A stretch of 41,365 bases of DNA from Chloroflexota bacterium (lineage in GTDB: Bacteria; Chloroflexota; Dehalococcoidia; UBA2247; RBG-13-53-26): the NCBI GenBank assembly GCA_026389585.1, contig JAPLHP010000036.1, positions 1-41,365 of the forward strand, written 5' to 3'. The notes below the pieces were generated by a model. It made no database searches and was not told where the DNA came from. It worked only from the letters and a program-made list of their open reading frames with translations. A program made the translations under genes and the position numbers. How positions within the stretch are numbered: position 1 is the stretch's first letter; each line of letters starts with the position of its first letter. Below are positions 16,959-25,491 of the stretch, piece after piece.

Positions 16959-18050
16959 ATGGACTATATGGATCGTGCTCTTTCCCTGGCCAAGCTGGCT
17001 CTGGTACACGCCCGCCCCAACCCGTCCGTGGGGGCGGTGATAGTAAGGGATGGCGTGATAGTAGGAGAGGGTTGCACGCAACCACCGGGTTCAAGCCATG
17101 CTGAGGTGGTAGCCCTGCAGCAGGCAGGAGAAAAGGCCCGCGGAGCCACAATGTACGTTACCCTCGAGCCCTGCTGTCACCATGGCCGCACGCCTCCCTG
17201 CACCAAAGCTATCATTGAAGCCGGCATTGCCGAAGTCCACCTGTCTATAATCGATCCCAATCTTCAGGTCTGCGGCCGAGGAAAGGCTGAACTAGAGGCG
17301 GCGGGGATAAAAACACACGTCGGTGAACATGAGGAGGCCGCTCAGGAGCTTAACGAAGCCTATATCAAGTTTGTCGCCACAGGCTTGCCCTTTGTTCTTG
17401 CCAAATTCGCCATGAGCCTTGATGGGAAGATCGCTACCAAAACCGGCGATTCCAAATGGATAAGCGGGGAACAATCGAGGAGATATGTCCACAGCCTGCG
17501 AAGTCAGGTGGGTGCTATCATGGTGGGCGTCGATACTATCATTAAGGATGACCCCCAGCTGACAGCCCGGGCTGGTCTGGAAGGCGGGCAATTAGAGAAG
17601 CAGCCTTTGCGTGTGGTGGTGGACAGCACCGGTCGTACTCCGCCATCTGCGCGGGTGCTCCATCTACCCGGGAAGACCCTGATAGCAACAACCGAAGAGA
17701 TAGAGCCAGCCAGGGCCAAGGTCCTTGCCCAGGCTGGTGCGGAGATTCTGAAACTGCCCTCAAAAGGTGGATTAGTAGACCTGCAAGAATTGCTGCAGGT
17801 CCTGGGCAAGAGGCAGGTCATCAGCCTGATGGTGGAGGGTGGCGCCGCTGTCTTTGGTTCACTGTTTGAACAAGGTCTGATAGACAAGGTACTTGCCTTT
17901 ATCGCCCCTATCATTATCGGTGGAGAACAGGCAAAGAACCCGGTGGAAGGCAAGGGTGTCGAAAAGCTATCCCAGGCGACAAACCTGACCGGGATGAAGG
18001 TTGTGAAGGTGGGCAATGATATCCTGGTCAGCGGGTATGTTGCCCGGTAG
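16959..18050 (+). CDS. ribD: Bifunctional riboflavin deaminase/reductase
   Basis: The 363-residue protein carries out the second and third steps of riboflavin synthesis. The deaminase domain (about 1–145) has the zinc set His47-Ala-Glu49 and PCCHHGRTPPC (Cys72 and Cys81). The reductase domain (about 150–363) has LAKFAMSLDGKIAT, SGEQSRRYVHSLR and LMVEGGAAVFGSLF. ATG 16959 follows CAGGAG with a ten-base spacer. It is the first gene of the rib operon. The 120 bases before it show no FMN riboswitch consensus, so regulation of the operon is not evident. Confidence 0.95.
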   Translation: MDYMDRALSLAKLALVHARPNPSVGAVIVRDGVIVGEGCTQPPGSSHAEVVALQQAGEKARGATMYVTLEPCCHHGRTPPCTKAIIEAGIAEVHLSIIDPNLQVCGRGKAELEAAGIKTHVGEHEEAAQELNEAYIKFVATGLPFVLAKFAMSLDGKIATKTGDSKWISGEQSRRYVHSLRSQVGAIMVGVDTIIKDDPQLTARAGLEGGQLEKQPLRVVVDSTGRTPPSARVLHLPGKTLIATTEEIEPARAKVLAQAGAEILKLPSKGGLVDLQELLQVLGKRQVISLMVEGGAAVFGSLFEQGLIDKVLAFIAPIIIGGEQAKNPVEGKGVEKLSQATNLTGMKVVKVGNDILVSGYVAR

Positions 18051-18108
18051 ATCGTCCCCGCGGCATGTTCCAGCACCATTTAATTGGGAGGGAGAGGGAA
18101 AGGACAAT

Positions 18109-18747
18109 TTGTTTACCGGCATCGTTGAAGAAACAGGCACCTTAAAGGCAATGAGTTCGAGCAGGTTGACTATTTCTGCTGCCAGGGTGCTTGAGGGAAC
18201 AAAGCCTGGTGACAGCATGGCCGTTAATGGAGCATGCCTCACAGTGAGTGCCATCGATGCTGCATCTTTCTCCGTGGACATCATGCCCGAGACCCTGAAG
18301 CGCACCAATCTGGGGTTGCTGCACCCCGGTTCCACGGTGAACCTGGAAAGGCCTCTATTGGTAGGCGGACGTCTGGGAGGACACCTGGTACAGGGGCATG
18401 TGGACGCAACAGGCAAGGTCATCTCACTAATACCGGAAGGAGGAGCTGTCATTGCCAGATTTGCCGTCCCTCCGGAGGTGTTGCGATACGTGGTGGAGAA
18501 GGGCTTTATTGCTGTTGATGGCGTCAGCCTTACAGTCACAGGTTACGACAAGACTTCATTAAGCGTTTCCCTGGTCGCTTATACACTCAAAAACACCATT
18601 ATGGGCACCAAGCGCGTCGGAGACCTGGTGAATCTAGAGGTAGATATCATCGCCAAATATGTGGGAAAATGTGGAGAGGGACCTGGTGGGCTCACCCTGG
18701 ATTTCCTCAACGAGCATGGTTTCTCAGCCACCGGGTCTCCTTCTTGA
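18109..18747 (+). CDS. ribE: Riboflavin synthase alpha chain
   Basis: This 212-residue enzyme dismutates two lumazines into riboflavin. It contains the two tandem lumazine-binding repeats: FTGIVEETGTLK at the start and GGHLVQGHVDATGKV opening the second. Homologues begin MFTGIVEE, which fixes the start at TTG 18109, preceded by AAAGGA. A longer in-frame start at 18016 would overlap ribD and lengthen the protein by 31 unrelated residues, so it is rejected. The gene lies 58 bases after ribD and 21 before ribBA. Confidence 0.95.
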   Translation: MFTGIVEETGTLKAMSSSRLTISAARVLEGTKPGDSMAVNGACLTVSAIDAASFSVDIMPETLKRTNLGLLHPGSTVNLERPLLVGGRLGGHLVQGHVDATGKVISLIPEGGAVIARFAVPPEVLRYVVEKGFIAVDGVSLTVTGYDKTSLSVSLVAYTLKNTIMGTKRVGDLVNLEVDIIAKYVGKCGEGPGGLTLDFLNEHGFSATGSPS

Positions 18748-18768
18748 ATTGAAGAGGTGATTTAGAAT

Positions 18769-19971
18769 ATGGGACTGGCCACGATTCCCGAGGCAATCGA
18801 GGATATTAAAGCTGGCAAGATACTCATCGTCGTTGATGATGAGAGCCGGGAGAACGAGGGCGATCTGGCTATAGCCGCAGAGAAGATTACCCCTGATGCC
18901 ATCAATTTCATGTCCAAAGAGGCACGGGGGCTGATCTGCCTGCCCATTATGGGCGACAGGCTGGAAGAGCTCAGGATTCCCATGATGGTCCAAGACAACA
19001 CATCCAGATTTTCCACTGCCTTCACGGTATCTATTGAGGCAAAACACGGCGTAACCACCGGCATCTCTGCCCAGGACCGGGCCACCACCATAAAAACGGT
19101 AATTAACCCGGCTACAAAGTCAGATGATATCGCCAGGCCGGGTCATGTTTTTCCGATAAAGGCCAGGCCGGGAGGGGTCTTAGTGCGCGCCGGCCATACG
19201 GAAGCCATAGTTGATCTGGCCAGATTAGCCGGGCTTTACCCCGCCGGGGTCATCTGTGAGATTATGAACGAGGATGGCTCCATGGCCCGTCTCCGTCAAC
19301 TGGAGGAGATGGCTACCAAGTACAACATGAAGATGGTCAGTGTGGCCGACCTCATCACCTACCGCCGCCGTCACGAGAAGCTGGTGCATCGGGTAGCCGA
19401 GGCCAAGCTGCCCACAAAATACGGCGAGTTCACTATCATGGCCTACAGGAGCACTATCGATCCCGACGAGCATGTAGCCCTGGTTAAGGGCGATGTCTCC
19501 ACTGAAGAACCGGTACTGGTGCGGGTGCACAGCGAGTGCCTCACCGGTGACGTTTTTGGCAGCCTCCGCTGCGACTGCGGCCAGCAGATGGCTATGGCGA
19601 TGCAAGCCATGGCCAAGGAAGGGAGAGGGGTCTTTCTCTACATGCGGCAGGAAGGCAGGGGTATCGGACTCCACAACAAGCTGCGTGCCTATGCTCTCCA
19701 GGACCAGGGGGTAGACACTGTGGAAGCCAATGAGCTTCTGGGCTTCGCTGCCGACCTGCGTGATTATGGGATAGGAGCTCAGATTCTGACCGATATCGGC
19801 CTGGAACGCATTCGTTTGCTGACGAACAATCCCAGAAAGGTAGTGGGTTTGGAAGGGCACGGCCTCAAGGTAGTGGAAACGGTACCGATTGTGGTGCCAC
19901 CAAATTCCTATAACGCCTCTTATCTGAAAACAAAGGGCGCGAAGCTGGGACATCATTTTGTGGCTGAATAA
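18769..19971 (+). CDS. ribBA: Fused DHBP synthase / GTP cyclohydrolase II
   Basis: The 400-residue protein feeds both branches of riboflavin synthesis. The RibB half (about 1–200) makes the four-carbon unit and has [11 protein letters not shown] and the R-x-GHVFPI region. The RibA half (about 205–400) opens GTP and has the zinc Cys set in [20 protein letters not shown] near 253–275, followed by [11 protein letters not shown]. Both halves have their key residues, so both should be active. GAGGTGAT lies just before ATG 18769. It is 12 bases upstream of ribH. Confidence 0.96.
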   Translation: MGLATIPEAIEDIKAGKILIVVDDESRENEGDLAIAAEKITPDAINFMSKEARGLICLPIMGDRLEELRIPMMVQDNTSRFSTAFTVSIEAKHGVTTGISAQDRATTIKTVINPATKSDDIARPGHVFPIKARPGGVLVRAGHTEAIVDLARLAGLYPAGVICEIMNEDGSMARLRQLEEMATKYNMKMVSVADLITYRRRHEKLVHRVAEAKLPTKYGEFTIMAYRSTIDPDEHVALVKGDVSTEEPVLVRVHSECLTGDVFGSLRCDCGQQMAMAMQAMAKEGRGVFLYMRQEGRGIGLHNKLRAYALQDQGVDTVEANELLGFAADLRDYGIGAQILTDIGLERIRLLTNNPRKVVGLEGHGLKVVETVPIVVPPNSYNASYLKTKGAKLGHHFVAE

Positions 19972-19986
19972 GAAGAGGAGGGCATG

Positions 19987-20457
19987 ATGAAGAAGATTTA
20001 TCAGGGGACACTGCTGGCACAGGGCCTGAAGTTCATGCTGATCAACTCACGGTTCAACGAGTTCATCTCGGTGAGGCTGCTCGAAGGAGCGCAGGATGCC
20101 TTGCTCCGCCACGGGGTCAAGGAAGAGGATATCGAGGTCGCCTGGACACCAGGTTCCTTTGAAATTCCGCTCATTGCCAAGAAAATGGCGGAGTCAAAAA
20201 GGTATAGCGCTGTTATCTGTCTCGGTGCCATCATTCGAGGGGGCACTCCTCACTTCGACTTCATTGCCGCCGAAGCGAGCAAGGGGATTGCCAAGGTGGC
20301 GCTGGACACCGGTGTCCCCGTTATTTTCGGGATAATCACTGCCGATACCCTGGAGCAGGCCATCGAGAGGGCCGGGGCAAAAGAGGGCAACATAGGCTTC
20401 AAAGCCGCTATGAGCGGCATCGAAATGGCGAACCTCATCAAGGCCATAGGGAAGTAG
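19987..20457 (+). CDS. ribH: 6,7-dimethyl-8-ribityllumazine synthase
   Basis: This 156-residue protein condenses the RibB and RibD products into lumazine and typically forms icosahedral or pentameric shells. [32 protein letters not shown] and [15 protein letters not shown] contain the substrate-binding Phe, the GSFE loop and the catalytic His (about residue 88). ATG 19987 is preferred to ATG 19984 because the ribosome site GGAGGG (19977–19982) is too close to the latter. It is the last gene of the operon and converges on the EF-like gene six bases later. Confidence 0.95.
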   Translation: MKKIYQGTLLAQGLKFMLINSRFNEFISVRLLEGAQDALLRHGVKEEDIEVAWTPGSFEIPLIAKKMAESKRYSAVICLGAIIRGGTPHFDFIAAEASKGIAKVALDTGVPVIFGIITADTLEQAIERAGAKEGNIGFKAAMSGIEMANLIKAIGK

Positions 20458-20462
20458 GGGCC

Positions 20463-20720
20463 CTACTCAACAACCTTATAGACCCTGTCTTCTCGCCGCA
20501 CCCGATCAGGGACCTTGATCCCTATAGAATCTCCCGGCCTGGCCTCCGCCACGTCCTTGTTCTGAATCTGCATCGATTCAACAACAAGTTCAAGGTCCGT
20601 GGTATGTCCCTTGATATGGATCTTGTCACCACGCTTGAGGCCAGCCTTCAGATCAAGTCCTGCAACTACCGGCCGGGCAAAGAAGTCAGTCACCATGCCG
20701 ATCTCTATTTCCTGTGTCAT
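20463..20720 (-). CDS. Stand-alone EF-Tu domain-2-like protein
   Basis: The 85-residue protein consists only of a translation-factor beta-barrel domain: IGMVTDFFARPVVAGLDL, LKRGDKIHIKGHTTDLELVV, ESMQIQNKDVAEARPGDSIG. This is the pattern of domain 2 of EF-Tu/EF-G-like GTPases, without any G domain. Short proteins like this are usually annotated as translation elongation factor-like. ATG 20720 has GGGGGTGAT upstream, while GTG 20729 lies within that site and is rejected. It sits after the DUF951 gene on the same strand. Role unknown; ribosome or RNA binding is a guess from fold. Confidence 0.75.
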   Translation of the reverse strand: MTQEIEIGMVTDFFARPVVAGLDLKAGLKRGDKIHIKGHTTDLELVVESMQIQNKDVAEARPGDSIGIKVPDRVRREDRVYKVVE

Positions 20721-20747
20721 AGAAATCACCCCCCTAAGTAATCTTTC

Positions 20748-20939
20748 CTATTTTTCGGCTTTTGCCTTCTGAATTCCTCTTACCCGCCGCCTCAAAATCT
20801 CCCGCCCCACCCGGACTCTGCGATGGCACTTCAGGCACCGGATGCCGATATCAGCCCCCAGCCCCACCACCTCCCAATTGTTGCTGCCGCAAGGATGTGG
20901 TTTCTTTAGCTCCAGTGTATCGCCCAGATCAACTTCCAT
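20748..20939 (-). CDS. DUF951 domain protein
   Basis: The 63-residue protein matches DUF951: DTLELKKPHPCGSNNWEVV, then GADIGIRCLKCHRRVRVGRE, with three conserved Cys and a basic C-terminus. The family is widespread in Firmicutes and Chloroflexi and is probably a small zinc-binding, nucleic-acid-associated protein; no function is established that I know of. ATG 20939 lies two bases after the pyrF stop; an upstream start at 20954 would overlap pyrF. It is in the same unit as pyrF and the EF-like gene. Confidence 0.85.
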   Translation of the reverse strand: MEVDLGDTLELKKPHPCGSNNWEVVGLGADIGIRCLKCHRRVRVGREILRRRVRGIQKAKAEK

Positions 20940-20941
20940 CA

Positions 20942-21772
20942 CTACCCCGAGCAACCCGATGAACCCGGCAGAAGGGAATTGATCAGACGGCGCAGATCAT
21001 CGGCTGCCTGCCGGGCCGCTCCGGCAAAATTATCTCCCTTCGAAGCATAGAGGATCTGCCTTGAGCTGCTGATGATGGCACTTCCCCCTTTGGAATCCGT
21101 TCCATAGCGGACTGCCCAATCAAGGCTGCCTCCCTGCGTTCCAATCCCCGGTATCAACAGCAGCATGTCCGGACAGAGCTGCCTGATCTCCCTCAGTTCC
21201 TCAGGATAAGTGGCCCCTACCACTAGGCCGACGTTGTTCCTCCTGTTCCACTCCCGGGCTTTACGGGCAACCAGCTGGTACAGGGGCTGCCGGGCCTTTT
21301 CTCCTTCGGGTGAGCAGGCCGCCTTCTGAAAGTCAACGGCCCCGGGATTTGAGGTGAGACACAGGATAAACACCGCCTTACCGGCATAGCTCATAAACGG
21401 CTCTATAGAGTCGTAGCCCAGATAGGGGTTGACAGTGACAGCATCAAAGCCAAGGACTTCAAATAGAGCTTTGGCGTAGGCCCGGGCCGTATGGCCGACG
21501 TCGCCACGTTTGGCATCCCCGATGATGGGGATATCTCCAGGGATATAATCTACAGTTCTCTGCAGTGCGGTCAGGCCTTCAGTGCCCAAAGCCTCGTAGA
21601 AAGCCAGGTTAGGTTTATAGGCGCAGACTATATCCGAGGTGGAATCAATGATGGCCTTGTTAAACTCAAAGATGCCTGTCTCAGGCATCAACGCGGGATC
21701 GGGGTCGAGCCCGAGACAGAGGAGGCTCTTGTTTTTGCGGACTGCCTGCAGCAGCTTCTCTGCGAAGTCCAT
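20942..21772 (-). CDS. pyrF: Orotidine 5'-phosphate decarboxylase, type 2
   Basis: The 276-residue enzyme makes UMP from OMP, the step after PyrE. CLGLDPDP and the catalytic Asp-Lys-Asp set in GDAKRGDVGHTA (Asp86, Lys88, Asp91) are intact. Its length and the ending GGSAIISSSRQILYA are typical of the longer type 2 (PyrF/mycobacterial) group rather than the E. coli type. It starts at ATG 21772, 28 bases after the HIT gene. With pyrE and pyrG in this window it gives three steps of pyrimidine synthesis, though in separate transcription units. Confidence 0.95.
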   Translation of the reverse strand: MDFAEKLLQAVRKNKSLLCLGLDPDPALMPETGIFEFNKAIIDSTSDIVCAYKPNLAFYEALGTEGLTALQRTVDYIPGDIPIIGDAKRGDVGHTARAYAKALFEVLGFDAVTVNPYLGYDSIEPFMSYAGKAVFILCLTSNPGAVDFQKAACSPEGEKARQPLYQLVARKAREWNRRNNVGLVVGATYPEELREIRQLCPDMLLLIPGIGTQGGSLDWAVRYGTDSKGGSAIISSSRQILYASKGDNFAGAARQAADDLRRLINSLLPGSSGCSG

Positions 21773-21800
21773 TCAACACCAACCACAGCCGAGACCCATT

Positions 21801-22148
21801 CTAACCCATAACGCCGGATAATTCACGTCCTCCCAGGAGATGAAAATGAAGGTGAGGCACCAATTGCCCTCCGTCCCGGCCATAGTTCACCGTCACGCGA
21901 TATCCCCTCTCGGCTAACCCCTCTTTCCCGGCCAGCTCATGAGCTACCTGAATCAGGTGACCGATGAGTTCCTTCTGTTCGGAACGAAGGTGAGCCAGCG
22001 AAGGGATATGCTCCCTGGGCATGATCAACAGATGCGTCGGCGCCTGGGGATTGATATCCCGTATAGCAATAACCCTGTCATCCTTATAGAGAATATCACC
22101 CGGTATCTGGCCGGCAATGATCTTGCAGAAGACGCAACCCTCTCCCAT
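21801..22148 (-). CDS. HIT family protein (HINT type)
   Basis: The 115-residue protein has CVFCKIIAGQIP at the start and the histidine triad HLHFHLLGG near 98–106. These are features of the HINT branch of nucleotide phosphoramidases, which hydrolyse AMP-lysine type compounds. ATG 22148 follows GAGGGG five bases upstream. It lies between the acyl-CoA dehydrogenase and pyrF genes on the minus strand. Substrate is unknown. Confidence 0.92.
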   Translation of the reverse strand: MGEGCVFCKIIAGQIPGDILYKDDRVIAIRDINPQAPTHLLIMPREHIPSLAHLRSEQKELIGHLIQVAHELAGKEGLAERGYRVTVNYGRDGGQLVPHLHFHLLGGRELSGVMG

Positions 22149-22165
22149 CTGGCACCCCTCGAAAA

Positions 22166-23296
22166 CTAAAGACCCAACTGGCTGGCTATCTTTTCACGGT
22201 GGAAGCTGGCATCACCAAAGAGGGCCTGGGCCGCTTTCCCCCGCCTGTAATAGAGCTGGAGATCATGGTCCATGGTATAACCGACGCCGCCGTGGATCTG
22301 ATGTCCCAGACGGACGACCCGGCCGATGGCTTCACTCACCCATGTCTTGGCCATGGCTATTTCGGTGGCAGCCGGAAGCCCTTGACTGAGCAGCCAGGCC
22401 GTTTCATAGGTAAGATACCTCATACCATCTATATCCAGCAGCATATTAGTGCAGTGATGCTGTATAGCCTGGAAACTGCCTATGGGGCGATCAAACTGCA
22501 CTCTCTCCTTGGCATAGGCTACGCTCATCTCCAGAACCTGCTGGCCTGCGCCCACCATCTCGGCACACTTGGCTGTAGCTGCCAAACCCAGGGTCCTCTC
22601 GGCTATGGGCCATCCCTGATGAAGCTTACCGAGCAGGTTGCCCGCCGGCACTTTAACCTTATCAAAGGTGACCTCGAACTGCTTTTCGCTGGCAATGTTG
22701 CTCAGCGGCGTGCAGCTTATGCCGGGGCTTTTGGCATCCACTACGAAAAAGCTGAGTCCATCCTCCTTAGACGAGCCCGCTTTGGTCCTGACCAGGCACA
22801 AAATGCGGTCGGCAACATGAACATAGGGCACAAAAAGCTTGACGCCGTCGATGACATAGTCATCCCCATGACGAGCAGCCTTTGTCTGGATGGAAGCAGC
22901 ACTATAGCTGCCATCCGCCTCCGTCAGGGCAAAGGTGAAGATATCTCCCCGGGATATCGCGGGCAGGAACTGCTGCTTCTGCTCCCCGGTACCCGCTTCC
23001 AGAATGGTCAAACCGCTGACTACCACACTGGGAAGGAATGGGCCCGGCAAGCAAGCCCGTCCCATCTCCTCCAGTAAAATCACGAGATCAAGGAAACTCC
23101 ACCCGCCGCCGCCACAGCTTTCAGGGAAGGGCAGCCCCAGCCAGCCCAACTCAGCCATTTTGTGCCACAGATCCGGCGAGTAACCCTTCTCATCCCGCTC
23201 CATTTCCCGGACAAACTGCTTGGTGCACTCATTAGCCAGAAAGTCCCGGGCAGACTTCCGCAGCATTTTTTGGTCTTCAGAAAGATCAAGGTCCAA
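22166..23296 (-). CDS. Acyl-CoA dehydrogenase
   Basis: The 376-residue flavoprotein has the three-domain acyl-CoA dehydrogenase fold. The N-terminal helices open with SEDQKMLRKSARDFL, the middle beta domain includes FTFALTEADGSYSAASI, and the C-terminal FAD-binding helices contain RVQFDRPIGSFQAIQHHCTN and QIHGGVGYTMDHDLQLYYRR. It would introduce a double bond into an acyl-CoA; chain length cannot be told. TTG 23296 is used, with AAGGGGG upstream. FAD would come from the rib operon products. It belongs with the carboxyltransferase and CoA-transferase of this window as acyl-CoA metabolism. Confidence 0.92.
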   Translation of the reverse strand: MDLDLSEDQKMLRKSARDFLANECTKQFVREMERDEKGYSPDLWHKMAELGWLGLPFPESCGGGGWSFLDLVILLEEMGRACLPGPFLPSVVVSGLTILEAGTGEQKQQFLPAISRGDIFTFALTEADGSYSAASIQTKAARHGDDYVIDGVKLFVPYVHVADRILCLVRTKAGSSKEDGLSFFVVDAKSPGISCTPLSNIASEKQFEVTFDKVKVPAGNLLGKLHQGWPIAERTLGLAATAKCAEMVGAGQQVLEMSVAYAKERVQFDRPIGSFQAIQHHCTNMLLDIDGMRYLTYETAWLLSQGLPAATEIAMAKTWVSEAIGRVVRLGHQIHGGVGYTMDHDLQLYYRRGKAAQALFGDASFHREKIASQLGL

Positions 23297-23444
23297 CTTG
23301 CCCCCTTAACGCTTAGACAATTTTTGTGTTTCCCGTGTTTGGCGCCCGCCTTCACTTCAAACCGACTGCCACGGGGTTGGCGGGCCTCCCGATGGTGATA
23401 AAAGGATATCAGAACCAGGGAAGCAACGGCAACATTAGCTTTCA

Positions 23445-23490
23445 GTGTCACTATGGCAGGGAGATTGCTTCGCTACGCTCGCAATGACAA
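23445..23490 (+). repeat. Dispersed repeat A, copy 1
   Basis: A 46-base unit whose core (GATTGCTTCGCTACGCTCGC and seven further bases, 23464–23490 side) recurs at 23770–23815, 26689–26715 and 38782–38808, always in the plus orientation and always between genes. Confidence 0.85.
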
Positions 23491-23531
23491 TGGGGAGTAG
23501 AAGCCTCAATCCGTGTACCACTTCACGTTAT

Positions 23532-23644
23532 TGTCATTCCCACGCCCTTCCTAAGAAGGGGGAATCCAGGTGGGGGACAGGGGAGGGAGAACGGCTGGGC
23601 CTCCGCCCCTACGACCCTGGATTCCCGCTTTCGCGGGAATGACA
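23532..23644. repeat. Pair of inverted hairpin repeats
   Basis: Unit 1 (23532–23570) begins TGTCATTCCC and ends GGGAATCCAGG with an inner CCCTTC/GAAGGG stem. Unit 2 (23616–23644) begins CCTGGATTCCC and ends GGGAATGACA with an 8-bp stem 23621–23628/23633–23640. The two are in opposite orientation, so together they form a larger inverted repeat. Confidence 0.75.
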
Positions 23645-23654
23645 TACGGGTCAG

Positions 23655-23678
23655 GTCATCCTTCTGCAGAAGGATGAC
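23655..23678. repeat. Perfect 24-base palindrome
   Basis: GTCATCCTTCTG is followed at once by its exact reverse complement. It has the same GTCAT…ATGAC ends as the neighbouring units. Confidence 0.85.
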
Positions 23679-23769
23679 ACACACCTTTTCGCCTCCAGAC
23701 CGAGAGTATCCGATTCACGGATTTCAGTGTCATGGTGAGGCACAAGGTGCCGAAGCAATCCCAAGAACA

Positions 23770-23815
23770 GTGTCACTATGGCAGGGGGATTGCTTCGCTA
23801 CGCTCGCAATGACAA
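23770..23815 (+). repeat. Dispersed repeat A, copy 2
   Basis: Matches copy 1 at 23445–23490 over 46 bases with a single difference (GGGGGA for GGGAGA). Confidence 0.85.
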
Positions 23816-23881
23816 GAGGAAACAGCAACATTTGGAGCGCCGGGGGCCGCGACCATTTCAGGGGAGCAGCCGCCGCCCTGC

Positions 23882-23910
23882 TTGACTTACCGCTCTCACG
23901 AAGATATTCT
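23882..23910 (+). promoter_or_regulatory. Promoter of hisS
   Basis: TTGACT at 23882–23887 and TATTCT at 23905–23910 are 17 bases apart. The TTG start of hisS is 21 bases after the −10. Confidence 0.55.
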
Positions 23911-23931
23911 ACTTGACCAGGGAGCCATCGA

Positions 23932-25188
23932 TTGTTCAAAGCACCGCGGGGCACCAAAGATATCCTGCCATCAGAGCAGCCCTACTGGAAACTGGTGACT
24001 GAAAAGGCCGGTGAAATCTGCCGGCTTTACGGATATCAACGCATAGACACGCCGGCCTTCGAGTCCACAGACCTGTTCCTCCACAGTGTTGGCGAAGAGA
24101 CCGATATTGTAGAGAAGCAGATGTACACCTTCGATGACCGCGGTGGCGACAAGATCACCCTGCGCCCCGAGGGCACGGCGCCGGTATGCCGGGCCTACAT
24201 CGAGCACGGGATGCATAACCTGCCTCAGCCGGTGAGACTGTACTACTTCGGCTCTATCTTCAGGTACGAAAGGCCTCAGGCCGGGAGATTCCGTCAGCAT
24301 CAGCAATTCGGCTGTGAAGCCATCGGTGCGGCAGATCCTGCCCTGGATGCAGAGATTATTGATATGGCATGGCATCTTTACTCCTCACTGGGGCTGCGGG
24401 AACTGTCCCTTCAGCTCAACAGCATCGGGTGCCCTCTCTGCCACCGGGAGTACCTGCAGCGCCTGAAGCAATACTACTCAGATCACGGGCTGGCACTATG
24501 CGCAGATTGCAAGAGCCGGCTGTTGCGCAATCCTCTGCGCCTGCTGGACTGCAAGAATCCCGCCTGTCAGGAGATCGCCAGAGATGCCCCACATATACTG
24601 GAGTTCCTCTGCCCTGAATGCGGCAGCCACTTTGATGTACTGAAACGGTATCTGGAACACCTCCGTATACCTTACGAGGTAAATCCCTATCTGGTGCGCG
24701 GCCTGGACTACTATACCAAGACTGTATTTGAGATCCAGCCGCTTGACACGGGCGGGCAGAGCACGGTGGGGGGTGGAGGGCGCTACGACAACCTCATCGA
24801 GCTACTGGGGGGAAAACCCACGCCTGCAGTCGGTTTCGCCACGGGCATAGAACGGATCATCCTCAATCTGCAAAAGCAGGATATCAAGTTGCCGCAGACC
24901 GCTCCTACAAAGGTATACGTGGCCTGCCTGGGTGAAGAAGCCAGGGAGCCCGCCTTGAAGCTGTCAGCCAGGCTCCGCCAGGCGGGTATCGGAGTCACCC
25001 TGGCCATGGATGACAGGAGCCTGAAAGCCCAGTTGAGGCAGGCAAATACTCTGGGACTCTCTCAGGCCATCATCATTGGAGAAGAAGAGGTAAGAACGGG
25101 CAGCGTGATACTGAGAGACATGGTGAAGGGAGAGCAGATACAGCTTCCGCTGGAAGAGGCCATCCTTCAGCTAACCGGCGCAGCATGA
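23932..25188 (+). CDS. hisS: Histidyl-tRNA synthetase
   Basis: The 418-residue class II synthetase charges tRNA-His. Motif 1 follows APRGTKDILPSEQPYW, motif 2 is IFRYERPQAGRFRQHQQFG, the His-specific HisA motif is LVRGLDYYTKTVFE, and motif 3 lies in AVGFATGIERI. The anticodon-binding domain occupies about 325–418. An insertion with four Cys pairs (CPLC, CADC, CKNPAC, CPEC, near 160–230) is of the sort seen in many bacterial HisRS proteins. The TTG at 23932 is where homologues begin, although only GGGAG lies upstream. It is monocistronic or leads into the nuclease gene 300 bases later. Confidence 0.95.
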   Translation: MFKAPRGTKDILPSEQPYWKLVTEKAGEICRLYGYQRIDTPAFESTDLFLHSVGEETDIVEKQMYTFDDRGGDKITLRPEGTAPVCRAYIEHGMHNLPQPVRLYYFGSIFRYERPQAGRFRQHQQFGCEAIGAADPALDAEIIDMAWHLYSSLGLRELSLQLNSIGCPLCHREYLQRLKQYYSDHGLALCADCKSRLLRNPLRLLDCKNPACQEIARDAPHILEFLCPECGSHFDVLKRYLEHLRIPYEVNPYLVRGLDYYTKTVFEIQPLDTGGQSTVGGGGRYDNLIELLGGKPTPAVGFATGIERIILNLQKQDIKLPQTAPTKVYVACLGEEAREPALKLSARLRQAGIGVTLAMDDRSLKAQLRQANTLGLSQAIIIGEEEVRTGSVILRDMVKGEQIQLPLEEAILQLTGAA

Positions 25189-25491
25189 TGAGGGCTCATC
25201 ACCTTTTCGCCGTCATCTAAGTTAGCACACACAATGACAGCCTGGCGTTCCAGGCACAACAATACCTATGCCGTGCGCCTGCCATTGGATGATCTTGCTC
25301 AGTAGTGTGGCACCGAGGCAGTGAAGAGGCAATACTACTTCTTCCCATAAATGATGCCAATTGAGCCGAGCATGAATGGGAGCTTCAAGGCTCTGGGCAT
25401 GAGTCAATTCGGTAGTTTGACAAACCATATATGCGAGCATAGAATGAAACTCAGCCTCGTGCTGTACACGCTAGAGAGGTGGGGGGGGCGA
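25189..25491. other. 303-base gap between hisS and the nuclease gene
   Basis: The only supported feature is the promoter at 25417–25445. A 72-codon minus frame (25222–25440) is open but has no recognisable domain or ribosome site. The plus frame from 25351 leads into the nuclease gene but the first 47 codons look non-coding. Confidence 0.5.
25417..25445 (+). promoter_or_regulatory. Sigma-70-type promoter of the bifunctional nuclease
   Basis: TTGACA at 25417–25422 and TAGAAT at 25440–25445 are separated by 17 bases, the same boxes and spacing as the promoter at 9239–9267. It supports ATG 25492 as the start, since a start at 25351 would be upstream of it. Confidence 0.75.

Larger units (their letters stand above)
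23297..23931. repeat. 635-base gap filled with short repeats and hairpins
   Basis: No gene is supported. The gap holds two 46-base copies of a dispersed repeat (23445–23490 and 23770–23815; one differing position). It also holds a pair of related hairpins in inverted orientation (23532–23570 and 23616–23644) and a perfect 24-base palindrome (23655–23678). The hisS promoter is at its right end. All units begin or end with a GTCAT/ATGAC motif, typical of REP- or MITE-like intergenic repeats. Confidence 0.7.

Noticed and set aside
23445-23815. CRISPR-like array from repeated units
   Set aside because: The two 46-base copies are 325 bases apart and other units differ; there is no regular repeat–spacer pattern and no cas gene.
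25222-25440. A 72-codon minus-strand frame between hisS and the nuclease
   Set aside because: No ribosome site, no family recognised, and it overlaps the promoter region of the nuclease gene.
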